Assembly (NCBI GenBank): GCA_028284635.1
Contig: JANQRJ010000037.1
Coordinates: 1 to 64,000, forward strand
Origin: Pelagicoccus sp.
Lineage (GTDB): Bacteria > Verrucomicrobiota > Verrucomicrobiia > Opitutales > Opitutaceae
Length of the DNA stretch: 64,000 bases
Reading direction: 5' to 3'
Positions 1 through 8,956 of the stretch are shown here, piece after piece. How positions within the stretch are numbered: position 1 is the stretch's first letter; each line of letters begins with the position of its first letter. The position numbers and the translations under genes were made by a program. The notes under the pieces are model-generated. The model was not told the DNA's origin. It was given only the letters and a program-made list of their open reading frames with translations, and did no database searches.

Positions 1-173
1 GCCATTGCCGCAGAGCCTACAGAGGGAATAACCGGCGCGGCAACGACGGAGCGTTGCCCTCCAAAGGATGCTTCTCACGTTAAGTTGACGCCTATGCGCT
101 CTGCGGGATCCGCGCTACGTCTCTTGCATGACTAAACACTAGAGCTTTTTCTCGTACGGCTTTTCTGTTATAC

Positions 174-193
174 GCAGGAGAAATCCCTCCTGC
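174..193 (+). promoter_or_regulatory. Hairpin covering the putative ribosome binding site of the first gene
   Basis: A perfect 7-bp inverted repeat, GCAGGAG (174-180) and CTCCTGC (187-193), is separated by six bases and ends three bases before the ATG at 196. The AGGAG in the left arm is the only Shine-Dalgarno-like sequence near this start, although it sits rather far (about 15 bases) from it. If the hairpin forms in the mRNA it would hide that site, so translation could depend on structure. Regulation is inference; only the pairing is seen. Confidence 0.35.
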
Positions 194-195
194 CT

Positions 196-3100
196 ATGAA
201 TACCCTCGTTTCCGCTTTTCTGCGGGTGGCTGGCGCCGCCTTTTTCGTTTTTTCCTTTCTGCCGAGCTTGCTTGCCGATCCATCTGATATCCTGGGGAAC
301 TGGGAGTTGGGATCGGGTAGCGTTATTCGAGTTAGCGAGAATGGTGGTTCCTATCGAGGCGTCTACGAGGAGCTGACTCAGTCTCAGCTGGATCTGGGGA
401 TCGAGTATGGCAGCGAGGCTTTTGTGCTGACTTGGGATGGGTCGAAGTACACGGGATCGGCTTCCCTCTACTATGGCGAAGCCGAGCTGCGGACTTGTCC
501 CGGGCTGGCGGAACAGAGGGGCGAGCTGGAGCTTCGCATGAATCCTGAGGGAGCTTTGGTCGGCTGGCTGCAGAACTATGGAGTGAATGCGGATTGCGAG
601 CCTGAGGCTTCGGAGCGTTTCGAGCTTTCGCTTGATCGCCTGCGCTACCGGGCTTCGTCGGAAGGAGCGTTTCGAGCCTTGCTGAGCGATGGTGAATCGT
701 ATGTGACGTGTTTCGAGTCGGAGTTCGAGGAGGGATTCCTGGCCGAGGGGCGCTGGAAGTCGATAAACGAGGACGGATCCATCTTCAGGGCGGAGTTCGA
801 GGTGGACACTTCGGAGGGACGGGCGGATCTCAGCTACCTGATTGCCGACGTATCCGAAATTGAAATACCGGTCAATTCCAAGATCCCAGCGCCGGATCTG
901 AAGGGAGTGGAGGCGTATTTCAAGGCCCTGTCTGCCGAGGATCTGCAGAAGTTCACCGACGCGCTCTCCACCGTAGCGGCGACGCTGGTGCTGATGCCAG
1001 ACGGGCCGGCCTTGCCGGCGGAGGAAGCCGAGGCGGAGGAAGAACCGCCACCTGTGCCGGAAGACTTGAACCCGAATCTGGAAAGCGACATGACGGGCTT
1101 GCCCGGGAGGTCGCCGCTGGTGGAACGGGTTCGGCTGATTGAAGAGGGTGGCAGTCCTCGCATGGTCGAGCTGTTTTTCCGCCGGGGCGATACCTCGAAG
1201 CTGCGGGTAACGCAGAACAACCGGGAAATGGAAGTGGTTGCCCGCCATTCGCGCAGCATCGTGGCTCGCTTGCTGGATACGTCCATGACGGTGGTGAGCG
1301 TGCGGGGCGAATTGATCGAGGATGGCCGCATATATCCAGGAAACTACTACAGAGTGCGTTTGGCTCCGGAACCGGAGGTGCCGATCCGTCCCCAGATTTC
1401 CCGGATCGAGCTGGTGCGCCGCGAGGGATTTCGGGGGTTGAGAATTCTCGGGAAGTGGTCGTCGTTTGGGGAGCTGCGGGTGGCCGAAACGAATCGCCGT
1501 CTGTCGATCGCCGAGCGCAAGAGCGGAGAATTGCTGGTGGAACTGCCGCAGGATATGGACGGGGAGCGGACCTTGCGCCTTCAGACGATCCATGACAATC
1601 GCGTGTATTTCGGAAATCACTACAAGATTGCGATTCCGCGTCTGGTGATCGAGCGGCCTCTGGATCCCGAGGAGGACGAGCGAAACGAGTATCTGCGCCC
1701 GCGGATCATCTGGATCACCGACACGAATCCGATTCCCGGCGGCCGTATCGAGGTGGTGGGGATCTGGCCCGACGAGAGCTACAAGGCGGTGAGCTTCACG
1801 GCCGGCGCGGCTCCGCCGATATTGGGTCGCGTGATCAACAGCAGTCGTTCTCGCATGACAGTCGAGGTCCCGACGGGACTGGCTCCAGGGCGTGTGGAGG
1901 TACGGGTGAGCTCGACGCGGGACGGCGTCACCACTCACAGCGATCGCAAGAAGATCAAGATCTACGCTACGCGGGAGGAGGCTGCGACTTCGGTGAAAGG
2001 AAATCTGCAGAGCGCGGTGCAAGGGAGTTTGGAGAGCGTGTTGGAGAACAATCTCATCATGGGCGTGGCTCGTGCCGTTTCGACCTTCACTCAGAAGAAG
2101 GGACGCTTTCGCTATCCGGTGTTTTCGGTGGACGCTGAGGTGGCTCCGGGGACGGTGCCGCTGAAGTGGCTGGTGGTTATCGAGGGAGAGTTTCGCAAGC
2201 GTTACAAGGATGCGACTTTCGAGTTGCTGGTCGCCCTAGTGCCGTCGAAGCGCGAGTCGGCCTACGTTAACAAGATGGAGGACGTGGGGTTGAGTTTGGT
2301 GAAGATCGCGAAGCTGGACATCACCCGAAACGAGGCAGGGCAGAAGATTTTCCGCTTTCAGGTGACGAATGAGGCGCTGGCGGAACGGCTGGGGATCACT
2401 GGCATCGACTTCAATTCCGATAGCGACGAGATTCTCCTCGCCAACCTCTTCGAGCTGAATCTCGAGGAGGAGGGCATCGAGCTAGCCTACAATACCGAGA
2501 ACAACAGCATTCGTCTGGCGGTCGAAAAGGGCGACCGCCGTCTCGAGATCAACGTCGGCGGGGAAGACGAGGACGAGAATGGCGAAGAGCCTCCGCCGAT
2601 CGTCAATTTGAAGCACAATGCCCACCGCGTCATCGATGGGCGCCGTCACGAGTTCACCCTCGATCACGGACGCCTGGGCACGCGTCTGCGCGGCCGTGTT
2701 CGGGCTGGCGATTCGGAGACCTCGCGCGAGCTGATGACCTGGGAGATGGATATGGACGATCGCGCTCGGGAGCCGGGCGAGCCCATCCCGAACGTCGATA
2801 TGAAGGTCACGCTCGATCCTTACCGGACCGGCACTGGTAGGGTGCGTTTGCTGGGAGAAGCGAAGATCCGGGACCACAACCTGAAGGGCCTGGATTTCAG
2901 AACCGATATCACCGGTTCCGATACGGTGCGCGCCTTGAACTTCGGGCTTTCCTACGAGGGCGAGGACGAAAACCGCGAACGCAAGTGGAAGCTCAGCTCC
3001 GGAATCCGCACTGAATTCGACACGCTCGATCTGGAGCTCGGCCTCACAGGCGATGTCGAAGCTCGAGTTGGCCCGAGCCGCACGCTGAATTCGATCAAGG

Positions 3101-3408
3101 CGACTGGTCGGCTTGACGTCGAGCTGGAGGCCAAGCGTTTCGACGTGGAGCTGTATGTGGGCGGCGAATACGAACGCATCTATCGCGGCAATCGGATGCC
3201 TGGCGAGAACTGGCGGGTGTTTGGCGGCAGCACCATCGAGTTCATGAAAGTGGGGCTCAACTTCGAGGGCGCCTACGTGCGCCGCGATGGCGAGCGAAGC
3301 TGGGAGGCGACTGGCGGTTTGGAACTCGGGGGCCTGCTTTCGACCCTCTCCAAACAAGTAGCGGACGACGATGAATTCGAGCTCTTCCGCGAGGGCTCGG
3401 ACGATTGA
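196..3408 (+). CDS. Very large secreted protein of unknown function with IPT/TIG-like repeats
   Basis: The protein has 1070 residues. An N-terminal signal peptide (hydrophobic stretch about 8-27, ending near LLADPSD) sends it across the inner membrane. Residues about 30-150 look like a lipocalin/beta-barrel type domain (WELGSG start, glycine and aromatic rich). An acidic proline-rich linker lies near residue 275. Three beta-rich repeats follow (about 305-400, 405-490, 500-600); two contain a matching G/NR-x-Y-x-G-N-x-Y motif, and the third reads like an IPT/TIG domain. The C-terminal third (about 620-1070) is charged and rich in alternating beta patterns, as in outer-membrane or translocation-type sheets. 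No catalytic motif is recognised. It stands alone with nothing in frame before it in the window. Function unknown; an envelope location is inferred. Confidence 0.8.
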   Translation: MNTLVSAFLRVAGAAFFVFSFLPSLLADPSDILGNWELGSGSVIRVSENGGSYRGVYEELTQSQLDLGIEYGSEAFVLTWDGSKYTGSASLYYGEAELRTCPGLAEQRGELELRMNPEGALVGWLQNYGVNADCEPEASERFELSLDRLRYRASSEGAFRALLSDGESYVTCFESEFEEGFLAEGRWKSINEDGSIFRAEFEVDTSEGRADLSYLIADVSEIEIPVNSKIPAPDLKGVEAYFKALSAEDLQKFTDALSTVAATLVLMPDGPALPAEEAEAEEEPPPVPEDLNPNLESDMTGLPGRSPLVERVRLIEEGGSPRMVELFFRRGDTSKLRVTQNNREMEVVARHSRSIVARLLDTSMTVVSVRGELIEDGRIYPGNYYRVRLAPEPEVPIRPQISRIELVRREGFRGLRILGKWSSFGELRVAETNRRLSIAERKSGELLVELPQDMDGERTLRLQTIHDNRVYFGNHYKIAIPRLVIERPLDPEEDERNEYLRPRIIWITDTNPIPGGRIEVVGIWPDESYKAVSFTAGAAPPILGRVINSSRSRMTVEVPTGLAPGRVEVRVSSTRDGVTTHSDRKKIKIYATREEAATSVKGNLQSAVQGSLESVLENNLIMGVARAVSTFTQKKGRFRYPVFSVDAEVAPGTVPLKWLVVIEGEFRKRYKDATFELLVALVPSKRESAYVNKMEDVGLSLVKIAKLDITRNEAGQKIFRFQVTNEALAERLGITGIDFNSDSDEILLANLFELNLEEEGIELAYNTENNSIRLAVEKGDRRLEINVGGEDEDENGEEPPPIVNLKHNAHRVIDGRRHEFTLDHGRLGTRLRGRVRAGDSETSRELMTWEMDMDDRAREPGEPIPNVDMKVTLDPYRTGTGRVRLLGEAKIRDHNLKGLDFRTDITGSDTVRALNFGLSYEGEDENRERKWKLSSGIRTEFDTLDLELGLTGDVEARVGPSRTLNSIKATGRLDVELEAKRFDVELYVGGEYERIYRGNRMPGENWRVFGGSTIEFMKVGLNFEGAYVRRDGERSWEATGGLELGGLLSTLSKQVADDDEFELFREGSDD

Positions 3409-3569
3409 AGCCTTGCAGAGAGTCGTCTTCGGTACCGAGAGCGACAAAGCAAAGCGCCTAAAGCCGACCCACCTTTTGCGACCTACTAAACGAAAACTGC
3501 TCTAAACGAATTTCGCTCTAGCGTTACTGTTGACGGCTGACTGGCGTAGCGAAGCTCGCAGGCGCTACG

Positions 3570-3941
3570 TTAGTTCGAGAGGATTTCTACCTCGTAGCCG
3601 TCGGGGTCGGTGATGAAGGCCATGCGGAAGTTTTCCTTTTCCCTCCAGTTGCCGGGCCAGACTTCGACGCCCGCATCTTCGAGCTTTTGGCAGTAGGCGG
3701 GGAGGTCGTCGACGCCAATGCAGGTGTGCATTAGGTCCTCGGGCACGGCGACCTTGTAGTCGGGAGAGTAGGTGAGCTCCAGCATGTGCTCGTTACCGGG
3801 GAGTTCGAGATGGACGATCTGGTTGCCGGCTGGGCTTTTGTCGTTTCTCTTGTGGACTTTGAAACCGCAGTGTTGGCAGTACCAGTCGACGGAAGCTTCC
3901 AAGTTGCTGACGCGGATGCGAGTGTGCAGGAATTTGATCAA
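3570..3941 (-). CDS. VOC family protein, glyoxalase I-like (lactoylglutathione lyase type)
   Basis: The protein has 123 residues, the usual length of a single vicinal-oxygen-chelate unit of two beta-alpha-beta-beta-beta modules. Residues that match the glyoxalase I metal site are His6, Glu55, His72 and Glu119. The C-terminal ITDPDGYEVEI is a family hallmark. Glyoxalase I isomerises the hemithioacetal of methylglyoxal and glutathione, and this protein probably handles methylglyoxal or a related thiol adduct in the cytoplasm. The true thiol cofactor in this lineage is not shown by the sequence, so a gloA symbol is withheld. Other VOC enzymes (dioxygenases, epimerases, resistance proteins) share the fold, but the four ligands favour the lyase group. 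It is a single gene, followed on its 5' side by repeat-rich DNA. Confidence 0.8.
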   Translation of the reverse strand: MIKFLHTRIRVSNLEASVDWYCQHCGFKVHKRNDKSPAGNQIVHLELPGNEHMLELTYSPDYKVAVPEDLMHTCIGVDDLPAYCQKLEDAGVEVWPGNWREKENFRMAFITDPDGYEVEILSN

Positions 3942-3947
3942 TTTGGG

Positions 3948-4040
3948 TATTGGGTTCTGAGCTTTGGGTTCTAGGTGGTTGGTTCTGGATTACAGGTTTG
4001 AACCTGCAGCCTAAACTCCTACAGCCTAAAAACCTCCTGA
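3948..4040. repeat. Short-period intergenic repeat tract
   Basis: The gap between the glyoxalase-like gene and the next minus-strand gene is filled by near-repeats of GGGTTCT(A/G)GG (about 3952-3990) and then by two copies of CAGCCTAAA (about 4006-4014 and 4022-4030). The same word families recur in other gaps of the window (13.1, 14.6, 21.9, 22.1 and 54.35 kb), so this is a dispersed repeat type. The tract reaches into the 3' end region of the neighbouring gene. Confidence 0.5.
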
Positions 4041-4041
4041 A

Positions 4042-4542
4042 TCAAGCGCCTACTCGGAGATCCTCGAGCTCGAAGAGCCAGGCCTGATCGGCTTGGCGAT
4101 CCTCGCCTCGGCTTCTCCACATCAGTTCGTGCAGACCTTGCGGCTGGCGAATGATGTTGGGGTGTTCGACTTCCTGCAGACGACAAGTCTGGAAGTCCGC
4201 TTGCCACTCTATCGAGTATACGGCTTGGCGGTAGCCTTCAGCCGTGGCGGCAATGATGGTCACGCGGTCGATAGGAGCGTGTGAGATCGGAAAGGGAAGC
4301 TCGGGGTGGAGATTGGCCGGCTCGCGGTTGATCAGCAGGTAGCCGATGGCGGAGAAGCCTTCGAGCCAGGTCTTGATTTCGCTCTCGAGCCGGAAGTTGT
4401 CCCTGTCGAAGGACTTGGCCTCGATAGTGTCGTGAATCGAGTAGGCGATAACGGTGATCCGGTCTTCGGATTCAGGGATAAAGTCTCGCGACCGGCATTC
4501 GCAAAAATGTCTGCCGGTATTGATCAGCTGTCGGAGGATCAC
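4042..4542 (-). CDS. Hypothetical protein, 166 aa
   Basis: I do not recognise this protein. It has 166 residues, no signal peptide and no membrane segment, and looks like a soluble mixed alpha/beta cytoplasmic protein. It begins MILRQLINTGRHFC from a GTG codon; a cysteine pair (CEC) lies near residue 14. The acidic and aromatic-rich C-terminus (WLFELEDL) suggests a folded domain. Codon use is like that of neighbouring genes and no competing frame is better, which supports a real gene. It lies upstream of the glyoxalase-like gene on the same strand but is separated from it by a repeat tract, so cotranscription is uncertain. Confidence 0.6.
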   Translation of the reverse strand: MILRQLINTGRHFCECRSRDFIPESEDRITVIAYSIHDTIEAKSFDRDNFRLESEIKTWLEGFSAIGYLLINREPANLHPELPFPISHAPIDRVTIIAATAEGYRQAVYSIEWQADFQTCRLQEVEHPNIIRQPQGLHELMWRSRGEDRQADQAWLFELEDLRVGA

Positions 4543-4870
4543 GGCGTTTTAAATAGCCCAGAATCCGGCAGAGTGAAGGGTTTTTTACCTTTTTACCCTT
4601 TCCTAACGGCAATACGCGTAGATTTGGCGAGGCCTGTGAAATCTGTAGCCCGGTGCTCTGGCTACTCTGCTGGATTGTCCTCCCGTAGTGTTTGACACTC
4701 AAAGAAAGCGTGGACCACGGCGCGTTGTCAGCGCGTCTCGCCTCGCGATGTTTCTCGTTTGTATAAGCATCTTATTGAAAGCATCTTACCATTTAAATAG
4801 ACAAGGTTGCCTTTTTGAGTGGCAAGGCGTTTTGGGGGAATGGGGCTCTTTGGGGGAGTCTTGCAGTGGA
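4543..4870. other. Gap without a recognisable gene
   Basis: About 330 bases lie between the hypothetical gene and the 3' end of hisF. I see no protein with plausible composition. A weak stem-loop (TTGCC and GGCAA around a T-run, about 4806-4824) sits beyond the hisF stop and could end the hisF transcript. A TTTTTTACCTTTTTACCC run near 4580 is AT-rich and could be part of a promoter for the minus-strand gene ending at 4042. No tRNA cloverleaf was found. Confidence 0.3.
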
Positions 4871-5626
4871 CTACAGGCGAACGGGGAGTCCCGCTTGCTG
4901 CAGGCGTTCCTTGGCTTGGCGGATGGTGTAGGTGCCGAAGTGGAAGATGGAGGCGGCGAGCACGGCGTCGGCTTGACCTTCGTTTAGGACGTCGACGAGG
5001 TGATCGAGGTTGCCGGCGCCTCCCGAGGCGATGACTGGGACTTCGACGGCTTCGGAGATGCGTCGGGTGAGCTCGCAGTCGTAGCCGGCGAGCGTGCCGT
5101 CGGCGTCCATGCTGGTGAGGAGGATCTCGCCGGCTCCGAGGGAGACGGCTTTCTTGGCCCATTCGATGGCGTCGAGGGGAGTGGGGTTGCGGCCGCCGTG
5201 GGTGAAGACGCGCCAGGAGTTTCCGTCGCGTTTGGCGTCGATGGCGAGCACGATGCACTGGTTGCCGAACTTGCGGGCGGATTGGAAGACGAGGTCGGGA
5301 TCGTTGATCGCGGCGGTGTTGAGGCTGACCTTGTCGGCTCCGGAGCGGAGCATCTTGCGGATGTCTTCTAGGTTGCGCAGACCGCCGCCGACGGTAAGGG
5401 GCATGAAGCACTCGGAGGCGGTGCGCTCGACGACGTCGCGCATGATTTGGCGCTCGTCGCTGGAGGCGGTGATATCCAGAAAGACGAGTTCGTCGGCGCC
5501 TTGCTCATCGTAGGCCTTGGCGCTGGCGACGGGGTCGCCGGCGTCGCGCAGCTCCTTGAATTTCACACCTTTGACTACGCGTCCGGCGTGAACGTCGAGA
5601 CAGGGGATGATGCGCTTGGCGAGCAC
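4871..5626 (-). CDS. hisF: Imidazole glycerol phosphate synthase, cyclase subunit
   Basis: HisF closes the imidazole ring of histidine: with HisH it turns PRFAR and ammonia into imidazole glycerol phosphate and AICAR. The 251-residue length is exactly that of the family. The TIM barrel is clear: the two catalytic aspartates are Asp11 ([15 protein letters not shown]) and Asp130 ([10 protein letters not shown]), with phosphate-binding glycine motifs at residues 80-82 (TVGGGLR) and near 203 (ASGGAGN). The remaining his genes are not in the window, so the pathway is scattered in this genome. It lies downstream of the 588-residue unknown gene on the same strand, separated by a repeat tract that may act as a terminator. 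Confidence 0.97.
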   Translation of the reverse strand: MLAKRIIPCLDVHAGRVVKGVKFKELRDAGDPVASAKAYDEQGADELVFLDITASSDERQIMRDVVERTASECFMPLTVGGGLRNLEDIRKMLRSGADKVSLNTAAINDPDLVFQSARKFGNQCIVLAIDAKRDGNSWRVFTHGGRNPTPLDAIEWAKKAVSLGAGEILLTSMDADGTLAGYDCELTRRISEAVEVPVIASGGAGNLDHLVDVLNEGQADAVLAASIFHFGTYTIRQAKERLQQAGLPVRL

Positions 5627-5635
5627 TTCGGGCTG

Positions 5636-5706
5636 AGTTAAAAGTTAAGAGCGAAGAGTGAAGAGTTTTTGTTTCCGCTTTTCACTCTTAACTCTTCGTT
5701 CTTCGC
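5636..5706. repeat. GAAGAGTGAA-type repeat tract with hairpin character
   Basis: Between hisF and the upstream gene lies AAGAGCGAAGAGTGAAGAG followed, after a T-run and short spacer, by its approximate complement CACTCTTAACTCTTCG and TTCTTCGC. The tract can fold into an imperfect stem and has T-rich flanks on both strands. The same words occur at about 12350-12390, so it is a dispersed intergenic repeat, possibly working as a terminator. Confidence 0.5.
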
Positions 5707-7473
5707 TTACTCGGCTTCTCCGACGGCGATGATGTCGGGGTCGAAGGTGGCGGCGAAGCGGTAGGTCTGGCCGGGGCGCATGATGAGGGGATGATCGCGC
5801 TCGAGGACCTGCAGGTAGTGGAGGTTGCCGTAGTTGCTGCGGTAGGAGCGGTCGTTGGTCACGACTTCGGTTTCCTTCCAAGTACCTTGGAAGTCGTCCT
5901 TCTGCACGCTGCAGCGCAGGCCTTCGGGGCCGAGCATGGGGGAGGACTCGACGCGGTAGCGGGAATGCGGGGAGCCGATGGCGAGCACGTAACGGAAGCG
6001 GTCGAGAGTGACCTGGTTCTTCACTGAGTAGATGAACTCGCAGGAGATCTGGTTGCCGGCGAAGACCCAGTTGACTTTGACGGAGCCGACGCCGGAGACG
6101 ATCTGCTCCTGGGTGTTGACGAGTTCGGGCTGCTCGTAGCGGAAGTAGAAGGAGCGCTTGAAGCCGAGGCCGGTGGTGCACTTCTTGCCATAGAAGGCGG
6201 GGACGAAGACGTTGTCGCCCATGGTCAGCTCGGGGAGCATGACCGGGAGGTACTTGTTGTTGGGCCAGTCGAAGACGCCGGGAGAGTGCGGGAATGGCAG
6301 GCAGTCGGCGGTGGGGATGCCGCTGCAGGAGACGAGCGGCATCTGGATCTGGAGGCCGGATTCGGTGTTGCGGTAGAGCAGGAGGCCTTGCTCCTTCTTG
6401 TTGGACTTGTCGAAGATGACGAAGCGGCAGCCGGACTTGAAGGGCTCTGGCGCCGCGGCGGGCGGGGCGCTGATCTGCTTGGAGAGGCGTGACCACTGGC
6501 TGAGGTAGCGTGCTCCGTCGAAATTGGCGAGACGGGTAGTGTGGTTGGCGAAGGCAGTGCGTTCGTCGTCGCGTACTACGAGGTAGCCGTGTTCCTGGTC
6601 GAGGTAGGTGACGTAGAAGAAGTAGAAAAGGCGTCGCAGCAGGTCGAAGTATTTGGCTCGCTTGTCGTCGGGGACCCAACCGTCGCGGAAGCCTTGCAGG
6701 AGAAGGCTGACGAGGTGCATCTGGCCGTAGGCGCCGGCGCTTTTGGAGAAGGACCAACCGAGGCCGTCTTCGCGTACGAGCTCGGGCAGGAGCTTGATGT
6801 ACTTTTCGCCGAAGGTGCGCAGGGAGGGTAGCTTGCGCTCGCGAAGGCCAGGGTTGCTGTGCAGCTGGAGCGCTTGGCGGATGAAGACGAAGGACATCAC
6901 GCCGTAGAGGGAGTAGGCGCCGCCGAGGCCTTCTTCGGAGACGTCGTCGAAGTAGCCGGTAGAGCTAGTCTCGCCGATGCGTTCGAGGAAGCGTTCTATG
7001 AGACGCCCGGTTTCGTCCTTCTTGGAAAGGCCGAGGCTGAAGCGGCAGACGGCTTTGGCGATGTTGAAGGTCTGCCAGTGGTTTTTGTAGTCGCTGCGGT
7101 TGAGCAGGAGGCGGTCGAGGTGCTCGCGTGTCTCGTCGACGAGGCGTTCCCAGACGGGGTTGCGTTCCTTGGAGGGGCCGAAGGAGAGAAGGGCGAGAGC
7201 GGCGTAGGCGAGGCCGTTTTCCTGTGGCGGATCGCGAAAGGCTTGAGCGGTGATGCAGCGGGCGGCTAGGTCGATGAGGTCTTTTCCGTCGAGCTCGGTT
7301 TCGCCGGTGGCGCGGTAGAACTCGCCGATGGCGAGAGCGGCGTGTCCTGGCTCGTCGAGGCGGGATTCTTCTCCGGGTACGGGAGTGATGGTCCCATCGG
7401 GGTTGATGGAATCCAGGTTGTGGCTGAGCATGGAGCGAGCCATGTCGAGGCACTGTGCGGAGAAGCTATCCAT
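5707..7473 (-). CDS. Unknown 588-aa protein, probably helical toroid plus beta-sandwich
   Basis: No signal peptide or membrane helix is seen, so it is probably cytoplasmic. The first about 330 residues are helical, with repeated amphipathic helices and aromatic/glycine patches (EPGHAALAIGEFYRATG near 41-57; GYFDDVSEEGLGGAYSLYG near 200; DGLGWSFSKSAGAYGQ near 265), as in (alpha/alpha)n toroids of polysaccharide lyases and glycoside hydrolases. After a proline/alanine linker (APPAAAPEP near 345) the rest (about 355-588) is beta-rich, as in the beta-sandwich of heparinase- or chondroitinase-type enzymes. I cannot name a family or active site. A role in polysaccharide turnover is a guess from overall pattern only. 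The gene precedes hisF and follows rho on the minus strand. Confidence 0.75.
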   Translation of the reverse strand: MDSFSAQCLDMARSMLSHNLDSINPDGTITPVPGEESRLDEPGHAALAIGEFYRATGETELDGKDLIDLAARCITAQAFRDPPQENGLAYAALALLSFGPSKERNPVWERLVDETREHLDRLLLNRSDYKNHWQTFNIAKAVCRFSLGLSKKDETGRLIERFLERIGETSSTGYFDDVSEEGLGGAYSLYGVMSFVFIRQALQLHSNPGLRERKLPSLRTFGEKYIKLLPELVREDGLGWSFSKSAGAYGQMHLVSLLLQGFRDGWVPDDKRAKYFDLLRRLFYFFYVTYLDQEHGYLVVRDDERTAFANHTTRLANFDGARYLSQWSRLSKQISAPPAAAPEPFKSGCRFVIFDKSNKKEQGLLLYRNTESGLQIQMPLVSCSGIPTADCLPFPHSPGVFDWPNNKYLPVMLPELTMGDNVFVPAFYGKKCTTGLGFKRSFYFRYEQPELVNTQEQIVSGVGSVKVNWVFAGNQISCEFIYSVKNQVTLDRFRYVLAIGSPHSRYRVESSPMLGPEGLRCSVQKDDFQGTWKETEVVTNDRSYRSNYGNLHYLQVLERDHPLIMRPGQTYRFAATFDPDIIAVGEAE

Positions 7474-7607
7474 ATTTTGAAAAGGAACTGTGATGCGGTC
7501 CGGCCTGGCAGAGGCGGTTAAAAGGAGGGACTTGTTCTTGCGCGTACGTTTGGCAGATCAAGCGATAAAGCGCTGGCTGGGGCGGAAATCTGGCTTTCGA
7601 GGCCTCG

Positions 7608-8738
7608 CTAGCGGTTGATCAGGTCTAGCAGGTCCTTGTTGCTCTCGGTCTTGGCGAGGCGGGCGAGCATGGTTTCGGCGGCCTCCTCGGGCTTCTGCTG
7701 CACCAGAGCGCGGCGGAAGAAGTGGATGCCTTCGAGCTTTTCGGCGGGAATGAGCAGCTCCTCGCGCCGGGTGCCGGAGGTGGCGATATTCATCGCCGGG
7801 TAGATGCGCATGTCGGCGATCTTGCGATCGAGAACCATTTCCATGTTTCCGGTGCCTTTGAACTCCTGGAAGATCATTTCGTCCATGCGGCTGCCGGTTT
7901 CGATGAGGGCAGAGGCGATGATGGTGAGACTGCCGGCCTCCTCGGTGTTGCGGGCGGCGGCGAAGATCTGGCGGGGCTTTTCGAGGGCTCGAATATCGAG
8001 ACCGCCTGACATGGTGCGACCGGACTTCTTTGCGGAGTTGTGAGCGCGGGCGAGGCGGGTGATGGAGTCCATGAGGATGACGACGTCCTTGCCGGTTTCG
8101 ACCAGGCACTTGGCTCGCTCGCAGCAGAGGTCGGCGATGCGAATGTGGCTTGCGAGCTCCTCGTCGTTGGAGGAGGCCCAGACTTCGGCTTCGATGTTGC
8201 GGCGGAAGTCGGTCACTTCTTCGGGGCGTTCGTCGACCAGCAGGACCATCAAATGGATTTCCGGGTGGTTGGCGTTGATGCCTTGCGCGATGTGGGTGAG
8301 CAGGGTCGTCTTGCCGGTGCGGGGCGGGGCGACGATCAGGCCGCGAGTGCCTTTGCCGATGGGGCAGAAGAGGTCCATGGCTCGGGTGGTCATGAGCTTG
8401 CCGTCGGTCTCGAGGCGGATGTGTTCCTCGGGGGTGATGGTGGTCAGCTGGGTGAAGGGGAGGACCTTGCGGCGGTCTTCCACACTCATGCCGTCGACCT
8501 TTTCAATGAAGCGCACCTTGGGGTTCTGAAAGCGTGGATCGGCGGTGGCCTGAGCTACGATATGGTTGCCGCTGCGAAGCTTGAAGCGGCGGATGAGCTC
8601 CTTCGGCACGAAGGGATCCGTCATACGCTGGCGGCCGTTCTTGCTCGGATCCAGGATCTGTCCGGTCTTCTTCTTCGTGATTTCGAGGACGCCCTCGACG
8701 GTTATATTGTGTTCGGATTGCTCTTTTTCGTTGTCCAT
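7608..8738 (-). CDS. rho: Transcription termination factor Rho (short form)
   Basis: Rho is the hexameric ATP-driven RNA translocase that ends transcription. The 376-residue protein has the Walker A loop in IVAPPRTGKTTLL (about 135-147), Walker B (VVILMDSITRLARAHN, about 221-236) and the Q- and R-loop region (SGGLDIRALEKPRQIFAAARN) before SLTIIASALIETGSRMDE. The N-terminus is short: after about 15 charged residues it starts directly in the cold-shock-like RNA-binding domain (VEGVLEITKKKTGQIL, then DPFVPKELIRRFKLRSGN). The extra N-terminal helical SAP-like Rho_N domain of the E. coli protein (419 residues) is not present. It lies alone on the minus strand, divergent from acs. Confidence 0.96.
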   Translation of the reverse strand: MDNEKEQSEHNITVEGVLEITKKKTGQILDPSKNGRQRMTDPFVPKELIRRFKLRSGNHIVAQATADPRFQNPKVRFIEKVDGMSVEDRRKVLPFTQLTTITPEEHIRLETDGKLMTTRAMDLFCPIGKGTRGLIVAPPRTGKTTLLTHIAQGINANHPEIHLMVLLVDERPEEVTDFRRNIEAEVWASSNDEELASHIRIADLCCERAKCLVETGKDVVILMDSITRLARAHNSAKKSGRTMSGGLDIRALEKPRQIFAAARNTEEAGSLTIIASALIETGSRMDEMIFQEFKGTGNMEMVLDRKIADMRIYPAMNIATSGTRREELLIPAEKLEGIHFFRRALVQQKPEEAAETMLARLAKTESNKDLLDLINR

Positions 8739-8956
8739 AACGAGCCGGAGGATAGCGGCGGATTGGGTTGATTTAGGAGGTGTAAGGGAAATCGGATACG
8801 TTTGTTTCGTCGCTCGATTGGGCGTCTTGGCGTATGCTTAAGGAAATTTATAGGAGAGACATGCAAATGTTTTCCTAGGCTTGACCAGAGCGAGTCCGGA
8901 GGATCAGATTCGCCTTTCGTAGCGAAACCCAACCCCAAGCAAGCGAGGAAACGATA

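Noticed and set aside
1..195. Partial gene at the left edge
   Set aside because: No convincing coding frame was found in the first 195 bases; an isolated CCGCGCTACG at about 110-119 resembles the right arm of the GTAGCGCGG palindromes but has no left arm.
139..2022. Long 627-residue frame on the minus strand inside the 1070-aa gene
   Set aside because: It is antisense to a better gene with signal peptide and good codon use; its protein is rich in Arg, His, Gln and Pro, as expected for a shadow of a GC-rich frame.
2482..3447. 321-residue minus-strand frame over the end of the 1070-aa gene
   Set aside because: It has no recognisable domain and lies entirely on the complement of a well-supported gene.
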